This document shows positions 44,884 through 57,003 of a stretch of 64,000 nucleotides of DNA, one piece after another. The notes beneath the pieces were generated by a model. It did not search any database and was not told the DNA's origin. It saw only the letters and a program-made list of their open reading frames with translations. Position 1 is the first letter of the stretch, and each line of letters starts with the position of its first letter. Source of the stretch: Cryphonectria parasitica EP155 (lineage: Eukaryota; Ascomycota; Sordariomycetes; Diaporthales; Cryphonectriaceae). A program made the position numbers and the translations under genes. The stretch spans positions 4,892,759 to 4,956,758 of the forward strand of contig NW_024468911.1 of the NCBI RefSeq assembly GCF_011745365.1, in the 5' to 3' direction.

Positions 44884-46432
44884 TCAAGTGTACCATGTCG
44901 GCGTTGGCACCTCGTCAAGAAGCTGATATCGGCCAAGCTCTCTCTCCTTGTACGCCACGGGATCATGAAGCGTGTGCGTCCTGATGTCGCGCCAAAAACG
45001 GTCCAGTCCCACCTTCGCAGCCGTCGCCTTGGCTCCTGTCACCTCGAACACGCCCGAAGTCACCCGCAGGCCCGTGTCCGTGGTCACGACTTTGACGCTG
45101 GCCACCCACTCGGCGAGCTCGCCGCGCTCGCGGGCAGGGAGCTCGCTGCGTCTTGTCGAGTATTTCTCGTAGACAGAGTCCAGGATCAAGCCAGCCTTGT
45201 CCGTGAGACTCTCAGCTGCACGGAGGTGGGCTAAGAAGTTGCCGTATTTGGAGAGAATATAAAACTCGTCTGTTGCCTTCTCTTTATTCTGATTTGGGTG
45301 GGGGATTTTGTCAGCTCAGACCTCTTGTCTTCTTTTCAAAAGAACGAATTACTCACGTCACCACCGAATGGCCAGGGCCTGGTATTCGACACTGTGTACT
45401 TGGATGCGAAGTCCAGGGCCCCCAGGGCGATTCCGAGGTAGAAATTGCTGAAGACAAGCTGGATGCTACAGAGTGTGCATGTCAGTCAGAAAAAGAGGTA
45501 TCAAACGAGTGGCAATGGCCCTTAGCTAGACTGGATCTGAACATACGTTGGAAGCAGCAGTGAGCCGAACGGCACACCGACGATGTCAGCAATGGGCTGT
45601 TTCTTCTCTCCATCCCAGCCCAAGGCGTCACTCCACGGAGAAGACACATTGTCAATCGTCACTCCGCCGCTCTCGCTCAACCTGAGGCCCACATTGTCCC
45701 AATTATACTTGAATTTGATTCCATCCTGTTTGGTCGGCACGATGGCAAACACGTGGTTCTCGGTGCCCTCGAGGACACCTTCCAGCACTGTCAGGTCGGA
45801 GACGACACCGCCCGTGTTGAAGTGCTTGACGCCGTTGAACACGAGCTTGTCTCCTGAATCAGTCACCTTGAGGTCGCTATCTCTTGGGTTGACTGCCCCT
45901 CCCAGGAAGTAGTTGTTGGAGATAATGAGCTCCTGGAAGCGGTCTATCTGCTCTGGTGTGCCGACTACGTTGGCCGTTGTGGACCACAGCAGGTGATATC
46001 CAAGCAGCATCCCGATGGAACTAGGCATGACTGTCAGTGGAAGAAGAAGAAGAAGAAGAAAAAGAACAAGAAGATGATGAGATGACTGGAGGAGAGGAAA
46101 ATCAATGAAGACAAAATGCAACCAACTAACCCGTCAGCTTTGGCTACCTCGCGAATCGCCTTGTACGCTGTGCTCCACGGCTGTCCACCGCCTCCATACT
46201 TCTTGGGCCCAAGCAGCTTCGTCAAATTCGAGTTCTTCAGCAGGGCAATCTCTGCTCGAGGGGATTTGTTCTCGCGCTCGCGGATGCTGGCATCTTTGGC
46301 GAGGACGGCGGCGACATCCTTGGCGCGCTGGAGCCAGGTTTCCTCGCTGTCTGGGAGAGAAGACCATTTGGAGGCATACTCGGCATAGACCTCTGGGTCT
46401 GTGGATGGGTGAGTATCGGTTGCTGCAGCCAT
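44884..46432 (-). CDS. Acyl-CoA dehydrogenase-fold flavoenzyme (SfnB/DszC-like)
   Basis: Exons: complement(44884..45288, 45357..45465, 45547..46020, 46131..46432), 429 aa, ATG at 46432. The N-terminal helical domain includes LAKDASIRERENKSPRAEIA and LLGPKKYGGGG. The middle domain has GSIGMLLGYHLLWS, then GGAVNPRDSDLKVTDSGDKLVFNG-like residues and FNTGGVVSDLTVLEG. The C-terminal helices include RPWPFGGD and KYGNFLAHLRAAESL. The pattern fits the class D flavin monooxygenase branch (SfnB, DszC) of the acyl-CoA dehydrogenase superfamily better than true fatty-acyl-CoA dehydrogenases, because the sequence around the usual catalytic glutamate is not conserved. A role in oxidative release of sulfur or nitrogen compounds is possible but inferred. 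No peroxisomal or mitochondrial signal is obvious. Intron 1 holds a (GAA)7 tract. Confidence 0.88.
46040..46060 (+). repeat. (GAA)7 microsatellite within an intron
   Basis: Seven GAA units on the plus strand. On the transcribed strand this forms a TTC polypyrimidine run just before the acceptor of the flavoenzyme gene's first intron. Confidence 0.75.
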
Positions 46433-48471
46433 GTCGAGTTGATGGTCAAACTTTGGGGGCAACAAATGTTGTAAAGTGTTTCTGGTGGTGGAGGTGAATG
46501 TTCAATAATTGCTACTTGCCCTTTAAAACACCAAATGACAACATACATGAAAGAGGCGATTCAATTAGTGTAAGAGTTTTGAGGCGATACCTTGAATGAT
46601 GTAGTTATGAACTCTGAGCACTCTATGAGACTGATTAACTTCTCGCTCATGTCAAGGCTGTGAATTGCATCACCTTGATGCCATCCTTCTGCCGTATGGC
46701 AACATCGACTCGACCCCCACCATCTCGGAAGTGACTAATGCTAGCTTCGCAGCATAGTGTCAGGCTTAAAATACACTAAATAACTCTCTATACTCTTGCG
46801 TACTGCATTCTTTCCGCCAAGCATATGCTCTCCACGCACAACCAATGGTGTGGGTGTGGATATGGACCGGTTCTTGGGAGAAGGGGAAGACGCATGTGAT
46901 TACTGTCAGCTGGTGGTGATGATTAAGCCGGAGGACCCTAACCCTTGTATCTAGTTCTCTCCATTTCCCCTCAGTTGCGCTACAGACTCGATCAATGTTG
47001 GCAGAATGCTTCAGTCTCGCAGCTGAACGTGAATCTTATGAACAATGGATATATTGGCGCTGAATCTATTGGATTCATAGAAAAAGCTCTCTAACTTCTT
47101 GGGCCCCTGCCAGTCACTGAATCAGTGGATGTCGGACAATACTTACAGCCTGGAATTACCCTTCCATGTACGCGTACAAAACTATCACTTCATACTATTC
47201 TAGAATCTTCTCTCAGATCCGGTGGTATGACGGTCTCATAATTCTGTCCTCATATTTTCAATCGTGTAGGGCAGCAAGTGTATTATGAAATGATCATATG
47301 TAATAGTGTGAGTGGGTGACAATTTTCTGGCCTGGCTTTGCTGAATTCCCTCGATGTATCACACCACGTCAAGGCTATTATCCTATAAAATATGGCACGG
47401 ACACCGAGGAGGCATGAATGTTAAATATATGCCTGGTGCAAATGTCAAGTACAAAAGACACACCGTCTCATACTGCGGCGTGTTCACTGGCGTCATTATA
47501 GGGTTTATGAGCAGTACCCATGGCTCTCTCGACCATCGATGAAGCCAACCTAGAAGCTCAAATAGTGCCGAGAATTGGCAAGCTGCGAGACGGTGAGATT
47601 GTGGGTTATGTATCTGTCGGAGGTGAATTCATGATCTGAGATGGGGACCCGTTAGCACGCGAGAGACGCTATGAATGGGGAATGCCAAACTCAAACGGAC
47701 GCCAAGACGGCAGTGAGGTAAGAAGACGATGATCGATGTCCAGCACTGGGGCCGACTAGATGAACTGCTTAACATGTCTAGCCGGTGTTTAGGGATAGGA
47801 TTGGTAGGTCCATAAGACAATAGATTCCCACATGGACATTGTGGGCCAACGCCCACCTCATTGGTGCTCCCACCACCCAGTCAGATGATCACTGCCAGCT
47901 TTTCATTATTCACATGCATTCATCATCAATGAGTGTCCGCACTACAGCCGTTTGTTCCCCCGTTAGACGGAATGCAAGTCTGTCCCAGCTCATTGCAGGG
48001 AGGTATGAGAAGAGGGTCGAGGTTTGAAGGTCCGAGAAATAGTTGAGTTACCTGAATGCTGTATCGTCGAGCATGGTTCTCGCTGGTAATCAATGTTGGG
48101 GGGTCGTCGTTCAGCTGTATTGATTCGCCCTCGCAGGCTCGACGCGCCTTCATCCCACCTCATTATTAACCGTTCCTAACCATTGGTGACGAACGTGACT
48201 CGATTCTGAGGGTTGTGATCCAGCCTTCATCATCTAAAAATGGTCCAACAGACACCGAGCAGGATACTACGCAATGATAGTCGGAAATCATCATAATTAT
48301 CATGAGAAGTGGTTTTCTTCAAAAGAGCAGTTCAATGCCCCAGGGTATCTCATTAACCTGCTATCTACACATCTGCAATCTCCACCCTACTACTGCATCT
48401 AATGCCGTTCTAATAGTATTGTAACATTTTTTCTTCCTTCTTTTTCTTTTTAAGAATCTTGGCAATGGCAT
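46433..48471. other. Intergenic, no gene supported
   Basis: About 2 kb, AT-rich, between two minus-strand genes. Short frames only, no family resemblance. Confidence 0.55.
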
Positions 48472-50569
48472 TTATTCATAGGCCTCCTTCTCCGTGGGAT
48501 ACTCGTTGTTGGCATGCAGAGGGGCGACGCTGGTCTGGTCCTCCTCGTCCTCATAGGTCATGTAAGCGTCCTCGTCGATGTTGCGGTGGCGGAACCAGAA
48601 AATGGCTGTCTGGACGAAGAGAGCAATGGCGGGACCGAACCAGATCCACTGAAAGAGAAGTATATGTCAGCGCACTGTTGTCACACACACATAGAGAGAA
48701 GATGCAGGGGAAAGAAAGAGGTGTTCTTCGTCACTTACCACCAGGTACGGGTCCTCAATCGCAGGTGTCAGGATTTCACCAATAGCAGCATACAGCGCAG
48801 TCATGAACAGGCAGATGGAAAAGACACAGGCCTTCATGTTGGGGGGTGCGCGGGCATAGGCCATCTCGTAGCAGGTGACATTGACGAGAATCTCGGAGAT
48901 GGCGCCCAGGCAGACCATGGGCAGCTCCCACCAGACGGATATGGGCGCAGGCTCGTCGCAGGTGGAGGCGTAGTAGCCGCAAGGGCTCCAGCGGTAGACG
49001 TAGAGCTGGAGAATACCACCGCACAGGCCCGAGATAGCGGCGAGGATCATGCCGAACGTCATACGCTTGATACGGCCAAAGTGGATGCCGAAGCGGTTGA
49101 GGGTCGGGTAGATGCCGTAGGCGAAGATCGGGGTGAAGATGATGATGGTGAGGGAGTTGAAGTTGGACAGGAGGTCGTTGGGGGCGTTGTTGAGCACGGT
49201 GGACGCAGCCAGGTTGGTCGGGGCGGCACCGATGCCACCATCGTTGAGATACCAGATGGGAATGTACAGGAAGATCTGGCAGGCGGCCCAGGTGCGGCCG
49301 ACGTCCTTGACGAGCTTGTTGTTCCACGTGACGGCCCTGCCCTTCCTGGCCAGGACCTCTGGCTTGGCGGCATCCCAAAAGCCCTTCTTCCAGACCTGGA
49401 ACTTGTTCTCCTTGCAGCAGATGCTGGTGATCTTGAAGAAGTCGTTGAGCTCAGAGCCCATGGGCGGCTTCTTGACGATCTTGGTGCGCACGCTGACAAA
49501 GACGACCACCACGAGGGTGTACATGATGGTGGGCAGCAAAAAGGCCAGCCAGTAGCCGACATACTTCTCGGCGTAGGTGGAGGCGAGGGCGAAGAAGGCG
49601 CCAATGTTGATAAAGCCGTAGTAGATCACCATGATGCGCTGGATGGTGGTCTCCGGGTCGACAATGACCCTCTCGCCCGAGGCGAGCGTCTTGACGTACT
49701 CGCGCTGGTGCACGTACTGGTCGAGCACGGTAGGGGCGACGTTGGGCTTGAAGATACCAGCACCGACAGCCAGCATGAAGAAGGAGATCATAAAGGGTGC
49801 AATGCCGTCGCCCTTCTGCAGCACGCTGGGGGCAGCACCACCGGTCATGATAACGTGTGCTACAGCACCAATGCCAGCGCCCAGCATGATGGTGTTGTAG
49901 CGGCCAAGCCTCGTGTCGGCGATCCAGGCGCCAAAGACGGGGAAGACGTAGGCCATGAAGGTGAAGAGGAGCACAAAGGCAGAGGCGAACTGGACACCTT
50001 TTCCCAGGGCACCAGCCACGCCCTGAGAGTCGTTGGGGTCGGGCGCACCGGCACCATTGCCACCTGCTGGCAGAGGGTACTCAAGAAAGTCGCTAAAGAC
50101 ACCGGTGGTAGCGTAGTACGAGGCACGCTCGGCCAGCTCTGCCACGCAGAGAAGGTAGGCGATCTTGGGAATCTTGTCGGGGACCTTGCGGAGGGTGGCG
50201 CGCTCCTCGTCTGTGGGCAGAGGATAATTCTCAAAATCCCAGACCTCGCCTGCAGACGTGTCGGGTCTGGAGGCTACTTCGATATCGGTACCAGCAGTCT
50301 TGTCAGGCTTGGTACCGACCTCAGGATGAACCGCCGGGGGGCCATCTCCATGGGCGGGCGCAGGGATGATAACAGCCTCGCCCTGGGGAGTGACAAATTT
50401 CTTCTCGACGCCTTCGGCGCTCGCTGGTCATTTTACCTTTGATTAGCGGTGCTCACTCATGAGGGCGTAGAAAGAGGAGGGGTGGGGGGTGGGGGTTGCA
50501 ATGGGCAGAGGGGAAAATCAGTCACGTTTCTGTGAAATAGACACAGAGAAGTGTTGTTGACTTACTCAT
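48472..50569 (-). CDS. PTR2: POT-family proton-coupled peptide transporter (PTR2 type)
   Basis: Plasma-membrane importer of di- and tripeptides. Exons: complement(48472..48648, 48739..50423, 50566..50569), 621 aa. The first coding exon is only ATGA, directly followed by donor GTAAGT; the 142-nt intron ends at ACCAG before CGAGCGCC, giving Met-Thr-Ser-Ala-Glu. The alternative ATG at the end of that intron (about 50432) reads out of frame, which supports the split start. POT hallmarks: the helix-1 motif VAELAERASYYATTGV (the ExxER region), GAWIADTRLGRYNTI, GIFKPNVAPTVLDQY, and IYYGFINIGAFFALAS, which resembles the FYxxINxGSL PTR2 signature. Twelve hydrophobic segments are plausible. The last exon carries WIWFGPAIALF and an acidic tail (EDEEDQTS). 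Length matches fungal PTR2 proteins. Confidence 0.94.
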
Positions 50570-53500
50570 TTTGTCTGTCAAGACTTCTTCAAGTCTCTGA
50601 GAAGAACGGAAGACAGTCAAGTAGGACTGGACTGAGGCAAAACAGACCACAGTCTTCAATGGTCGACCTGGGGAAAAAAAAGAGGCAGGACAAAAAAGGC
50701 AAAAGGGAAAAAGAAGAAGAAGAGGGGGAGTGAAATGGGACAAGAGATGTTATATTGGTGACGAGTCGACCTTCTCCTTCTCTTCCTCCTCCTCTAACCC
50801 CCTCCACTCTGCAGATCCGCAGTAGCATCCATGCAGGCGTGATCTACTGCGATGTACCCCTAGCCATGCGCCCCGGCTGGACTGGGAGGAGAAACGGGAC
50901 GTTGGATGGCGGCCATTCCACAAAAAAAAAAGGTTGCCAGGAACCGGGGTGGCTGCTCCAATGGTACCCATACGAAGAGATATCGGCAGGACGCAGCCAA
51001 GAGCCCTGATTCGGCAGGCCTTTGACCTTGTTGTCGAGGCCTGTCTGTTGAGAGAGGAAGAGAAATCCTCGGTCTTATCGCCTCAAAAATGTGTTTCCAC
51101 ACCCCCTTTCGATGGTGTTCCCAAAGCTCATTGGCCAATTCGCGGACGATCGCACCCATCCTCAAGAGTACCACAATATACCAATATGCAGCCCAACAGG
51201 CCTTTTTGTTTGCCTCCCTCCCGAACTAGACTCGACTGGTCATTCCACCACCTGCTGGGGGCTGAACCGCACTAGACTCTGGCGATGTGGTGTGGTGGGT
51301 GATACATGGCCTCACCCTTGCGCTAATATTCTAGAAGCACCGTAGAAGGTCTATTTCGCCTCTCACATGGGGAGAGGCGGCAGCGGGCACCACGACACAT
51401 TCCTTGGCGGAGAGACCGATGACCGCAGTCCGGAATTATTTCCAGAGATGGTGATTTCTGACCTGCTAATCACCTAGGTGGAAGGTCATGGGTTTCTCGC
51501 TGCCCACAGGAGGAGTTTTGGTCTTTCTAGGTCTATCTTGGCATCCTCAGGTCCAGCTGGCTTAACCGAGGCTGGGGCTAGAAACACGCAAAGAGGAAGA
51601 TGGAGACAGAGCACGGGAGAATAGCGGAGGATGTTGTGACCAGGAGGTCATCTAGAGCGATCCGGCGGAGGTCTCCGAGGTCCCACGATTGTGTTTCGAA
51701 CGAGGACCCCGGTGTTTCTATTTGTTTACTGAATAATTACCACTAAGTATACGCAATCCATTTCTTCGAGTCCACCCGTACTCATTGTACCAATGAGAAG
51801 GCCCCACGCCAAAACGAGAGGCTGGAACCCAAGGGCTCGGGTCCATGGATTGGAATGTGCCAGTCAGTCTTGCCACAACGTTACCCGGGAGCTTGCACAC
51901 AACACAGAAGGCTGAGCTGAAGATGGCTGCAGAAGCAAAGCAAAGCAAAACAAGCAGCAAAAGCAGAGGCGGACGGCGGAACAGTACCATAGTAGTAGCA
52001 GGAACGGACCGACTCCAACCGCCTCCACGCAAGCGAGACGGGCTACAGAGAATGGCGCTCGAGAATTTCGCCGAACCAGGAAGGTCGGAAGTTGACAACG
52101 TTACAGCGCCGGATGGCGTTATCAACATTGGACCCCATATCGATGAGCATGATAAGAAAGAGGCGCGTGGCCCCCTGCTCCACACTCGACAGGGGGTGCC
52201 GTATTGTCCAGTGAGTGTTGGTCGATGTGACAAATTGGTTTCTCTTGCGATTTACAATTTGATGGGCACGATAGACAAACGGGGGGATCTAGAAAAATAT
52301 GGGGCCATGTTGGATCGTCCTAGAGGGTAATTTTTGGCAAGCCACTTGCTGGCGAGAACACCCTAGCCTCGGCAAGGTTGCTCTGTAGGGATGAAGCCTT
52401 TTAAGGTACTAAAGATGATTATGCGGGGCGTTGCAGAAGTGTTGGTAGCTGTGACCCCGGCTCACTGTGTTCATTCATGGGGATTCGCATCGTTTGTGGC
52501 TTGGGAAATTCCCATCCTTGTGAAAGGATCTCCTTGTCCCTCTCTCGTGATCTGCAAATAGACTCCACCTCCAGATGCTTGCACAGTGGTTTCCCTCAAG
52601 GTTGCCCCTTCAGACGCACCTTCATCAAACAACCAACATAAACACGAAGAGTCTGTGCTATGTTCCGCCAGTCAGCGGACAGCGTAGCTGCCAAACAGCA
52701 GCTTGGTGCTGCAAGACCCAAAGAATGATCGTCTGCCAAGTTGCCAAGCAAGCGGGAAAGCCACCTACCATCCGCCCTTGGCGAAGGCGTCCACCCCTTG
52801 GCAAAAGCTTGCGAAAGCTTGTCCAGACGCCGTCTATGCTCTGGCTGGTCCAGGTACGAGTGCGGTCTAAGGAGCAAACGATGATGGGTGTCGTTTGTCA
52901 TGGCTCGTACTAGCAAAAACTAAAGTACACCTTCAGTGCGGATGTGAACGCTCAATTGTAAATCATCACCACTCACCATAGTATCATGGTATACAACATG
53001 GTTGATTAATTGTTTGCTGTGTTTTTCAGCCATCCATGTCTTCCCCTCCGCAGCGATATCCAGACGGTCCACTCACCCACAGTATCGTCAGGGGCCATGA
53101 ATGGGGCATGGCTCGCGATGCTGCGCTCGAGGATCCTGCGCAGCGCAATTCGCACATGACTTCAAATCGATACCGTCCTCTACACGGGACATTACTTAAA
53201 GTCTTATGCAGTACACGTCCCCTCTAAGTTCGGCACGCATTGCTACGTTCCAATCATCCACCGTGGTTTGCAACCCCGCGCATAGAAGCATGAAGGATCC
53301 GCGGCCGGTGAGAAGGCCTCGAGTTTGGCAAGGCGCCATCCTGAGTACGAATAATGCTCGTAATCGAGAGGTGATGTTGCATTTGTATAACGTGCTTTAG
53401 GCTTCACTCGAGGTCAAAGCTCTCTTGCACTTTGTGGAAATTATTCCAAAACATGCCTCACAACAGCTAATCACATGTGAGGAGGAACAGGCAGACTTCT

Positions 53501-55447
53501 GAAACCGACAAGGAGTAAAACCCAGTGCTGAGAATCTTATATCCCAAAAACCGAACAGAGTGCAAGGGTCTATTTAAGAGGTCGATGGCAATCGAATTTT
53601 TTGACAGGGAACTTTAGAGTTGAATTGCCAAGGGTGTCTACTTTGAACGCCCGAGTATGGCGGACGAATAGAGTATCGAGGCGTTGATTCTCGTTTACTG
53701 AAGTAGCTAGTTGACTCGCACTTATGCCTTCAGCAGGGTTGTTACTATACTCAACATTTCAAGCCACGGAGCAGATTACCTCATGAACCATGTGACGATG
53801 ATCTGCTTATGAAAAATCAGCGTGTCTGATATTAATAGTGTCTGGGATGCATAGCTGACTATTAAAAGTACACCGGTGGTTTTCTTTTGATCAAGTACTT
53901 CTGATAATTCATTCGCATGAGGACTATAGCAGCAGTAACGTGACTGATTTTCATCACCAATGTGTGGAAGGTCTTACTCTAGTCGCAGTCTGACAGGAGG
54001 GCTAGCAAGAGCTTGAGGACGACCGTGTCGAGAATTCGAAAATGGTATATATTCTGAACGTTGTGATTGCCAGGTCTTTCCTAGGGCAATTTGACGGAAC
54101 AAGTTCTTTCATGCGAAGCCCATAAGACTTAATTGTAGATAAAAGAGCTGTTGCCAATGCTAGATGCCGTCTAAGAGACAGAGCTTGGACTCCTAGACGA
54201 GAAAATGCAGCTTGGGCGAGATTTTCAGCTTACGACGTTCTATGTACTTAGAGTATACACTTGCAGTTTATTCTGGAGATGCCCGTTCCTTTCATTGTTT
54301 GCATGAAGCAATTTCAGTGCTTGTCAGTGAGCCTCTGAAGCCCAGAGGCCGCCAAATCTACCCAGCCAGAACCATGAGGTCAATGGGAAGGCAATCATCT
54401 TCATAGGCTCCATGGGGGACGGAGTAAAATCATCTTCATAAGTTGGCATAGAATATGGAATTCAACGATATACCATGAAACCATTGAGATCCCAGGCGGC
54501 AGGCTCACTATGCCCTCCAAGCTTCAATACTCGGAACCCATCGAGGTTCTACAATGCACCATGAGAACTCTTCGCAAAGAAATCTAATCCATCTCCAATA
54601 AAAAATCTTTCGAATGATGGTTTGGGATCATGCATGGTTCATGATGACAGTCACCATGGCCCATCTGATCATGACCCAGCTGACCTGGAGAGGACGTGAG
54701 GGTATGCTCGTATGTTTACAACGTCAGCCCACTCAAATCGTGTCCAGTCAGGTGAGAGAGGAGTTGGTCCACCGTTTCGGAGCTATCATATGACCAATTC
54801 AGAGCTTTCAGCTTATCACCTCTAATACGATTAAGGATTTTCTACTCCTCCCGTGTTTAAGGATCTCTAGTCATTGACTAAAGATTTACTTCTTGGAAAC
54901 ACTAAGTACGCCACCGAGTCTCGGTGCCCTGAAGGTAGAGTGGCCGGGGGGCCAACCACTGGTAGCTGCCTTGCCACAAAGCGATCCCTTGCATATGTGT
55001 AAGAATTCGCTCAAGATTTTTAGATGGTCATTGGGAGAGAGGGATTAATGACTTCGAAACCAGACTTGCTTCCAGCACTGTGGTCGGAGCGAGACCAGTT
55101 GTCTGTTCTGTCCTACGCATTTCTGTTCTTCTCTACATTGACCATAATCCCCCGCCTTTAGATGGCCGAGTTATGAGACAATCCAAGCTTCCAAACCAAC
55201 ATGATCGAATCTGGACCTATCTAGACATCCTCGTCTCTCTCAGCATCAACACACAGGTGGAGAAACGACGGAAACACGGTCACAGAATCCAGGTGTGATT
55301 GCCAGTCCGACATTGCCATGCATATTCAAGGCCTCCCCCCGCGCAAATGCGTTTTTCTATCCAAGAGGAAAAAGAGAAAGAAAGAAAGAAAAAAAGCTTG
55401 TATGTACAATATCTCTCCGCAACTTATGCCCTTTATTCTCTCGTTTA
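50570..55447. other. 4.9 kb gene-poor stretch
   Basis: No gene supported. A plus-strand frame with ATG at 51845 and stop at 52330 (161 codons, polar, Ser/Arg/Lys-rich) and its opposite-strand shadow are the only ones of length, and neither resembles a family. 53400-55050 is AT-rich with no open frames, suggesting old non-coding or decayed DNA. Confidence 0.5.
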
Positions 55448-57003
55448 TCATGAAGCGACCACAGGCTTCCCATTGGCCTCCGCCTCCCCAGTCTTGTCTA
55501 AAACTGCGGTATCGACATGATTTGTCTTCTCAGTTGGATCTTGTATGGACAGGTTCTGGACGCCCTGGACCTCCGTGACCAGCGGCTCCTCGGGAGCGTC
55601 CTGGAACTCGTCGTCTGTGGGCGAGCTGACCTCGGGCACTGCCACCTCCTTCACACCATCCGTCGCAACTGGTGCCTCGCTCGGCTTGACTGCTTCGTCT
55701 TGGGCAGGCCTCACGGCGTTCCCGTTGGCCAGGGGCGCTGCCTCTCCCTTCTCCTTCTCCTGCTCCAGCCCCTCCTCCCCGTCTGCGAAGGCGGCTGGTA
55801 TCGTGCAGACGCGCTCGTTCCTCTGCTGCTTGTTCACGCTGCCCCTGGCGATGCACTCAAGCCTCTTGCCGCCGTCGATGGGCACCCAGTAGACGGGGCC
55901 CTTGGGAAACTCGGTGTAGCCGTTCTCCCAGGTGGCCAGCTCTTTGATCTTGGGGTCGAGGTTGGGCATCTCGCACCAGTTGAAGTCGAGCTTGCCGCCG
56001 TACTGCTTGGGGATGTTCTCGATGTCGATGAAGGAGGTGAGGGTGGGGAGGACCTCGGAGTGGGAGAGGACGAAGATCTTGGAGACGGTGACGGGGTCGA
56101 ACCAGCGCTTGATCCAGCCCCATACGGTGGTGAAGAAGATGGGCGCGCCGATAATCTAGACACGAAGAGAGAACACAGGTCTCGGTGTCAGCCCAGAACG
56201 GTATTGTTCTCTCAAGGTATGGCATGAGTTTCACTTACAAATATCCTGTCCAGCGTCTCGGGGTAGTGCGCCGTCGCCAGCTCGCTGGCAGCCTGCATGT
56301 GGCCCTTCAGGTTCCAGTACCCCCTCAGGCTCACGCCGCTGACATCGACAATGTTGGTGCTGAGGGTGATCGGGGTGCGGGCGTGCTCGCGGTCGGTGAG
56401 CTGGGTGCACAGGGGCTGGGCGAAGCGCGTCAGGTTCTCGTACAGGGCGAAGAGGCGGATGAGCTTGGCGGGGGTCTTGCCGTCGTGGGCGGCGCGCGAG
56501 TAGGTCGAGGCGACGGACTTCTCGTAGGCGCTGACGGTCTTGGGGTCGAGGTGGCGGATCTCGAACAGGTAGATGGGGATGCCGCGGCGGTCGCGCCGCC
56601 CTGTCCACTGCGGGTACAGGCGGCGGCTCTGCTCGTACGCGTCGACGTCGATGGTGTCGTATAGCACGTCGAGCTGGATGGCGGCGCGCCAGTCCTCGGT
56701 GTCTTTGAACTGCTTGTGCGCGTCGGCCACAACCCAGCGCCGGGCGCGCAGGAACCGCAGTAGCACCGTGTCGTCGTGCGACGGCGGCGGGCCGGGCTTG
56801 TACAAACCCTTGGAGGTCAAGAGGGTCTTGAACTCGGCAAACGAAGCCTCCTCCTCTGGAGTGAGGTGCCCTATGTGCCCATGCGGGTAGCCATACTCGA
56901 TGGTGCCCTTGACGTGGGCACCGCTGCTGCTCTTCGCCGAGGCCTTGGAGTGCGTCCTCGTAGCATGGCCGGCGGTTGCGGCCTCGATTGAAGGACGTGT
57001 CAT
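55448..57003 (-). CDS. Sec14-like CRAL-TRIO lipid-transfer protein
   Basis: Cytosolic phosphatidylinositol/lipid-binding protein. Exons: complement(55448..56155, 56239..57003), 490 aa, ATG at 57003 (the open frame upstream to 57135 looks like leader). CRAL-TRIO N helices: LTPEEEASFAEFKTLLTSKG and DDTVLLRFLRARRWVVADA. The lipid-binding domain runs from YPQWTGRRDRRGIPIYLFEI through GVSLRGYWNLKGHMQAA, HYPETLDRIF and IIGAPIFFTTVWGWIKRWFD to FIDIENIPKQYGGKLDF, all conserved in Sec14 relatives. The single 83-nt intron splits RIF from IIGAP. The C-terminal ~115 residues form an acidic, low-complexity extension (GEEGLEQEKEKG, DEFQDAPEEP) beyond the canonical fold. Probable role in phosphoinositide supply at Golgi or plasma membrane, by family. 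Confidence 0.94.

Noticed and set aside
48514..50442. Long plus-strand open frame of 642 codons
   Set aside because: It is the antisense shadow of the POT peptide transporter, which has clear family motifs on the minus strand.
51845..52330. Plus-strand frame of 161 codons with an ATG
   Set aside because: Polar, unrecognised, and matched by an equally long frame on the opposite strand; not enough to call a gene.
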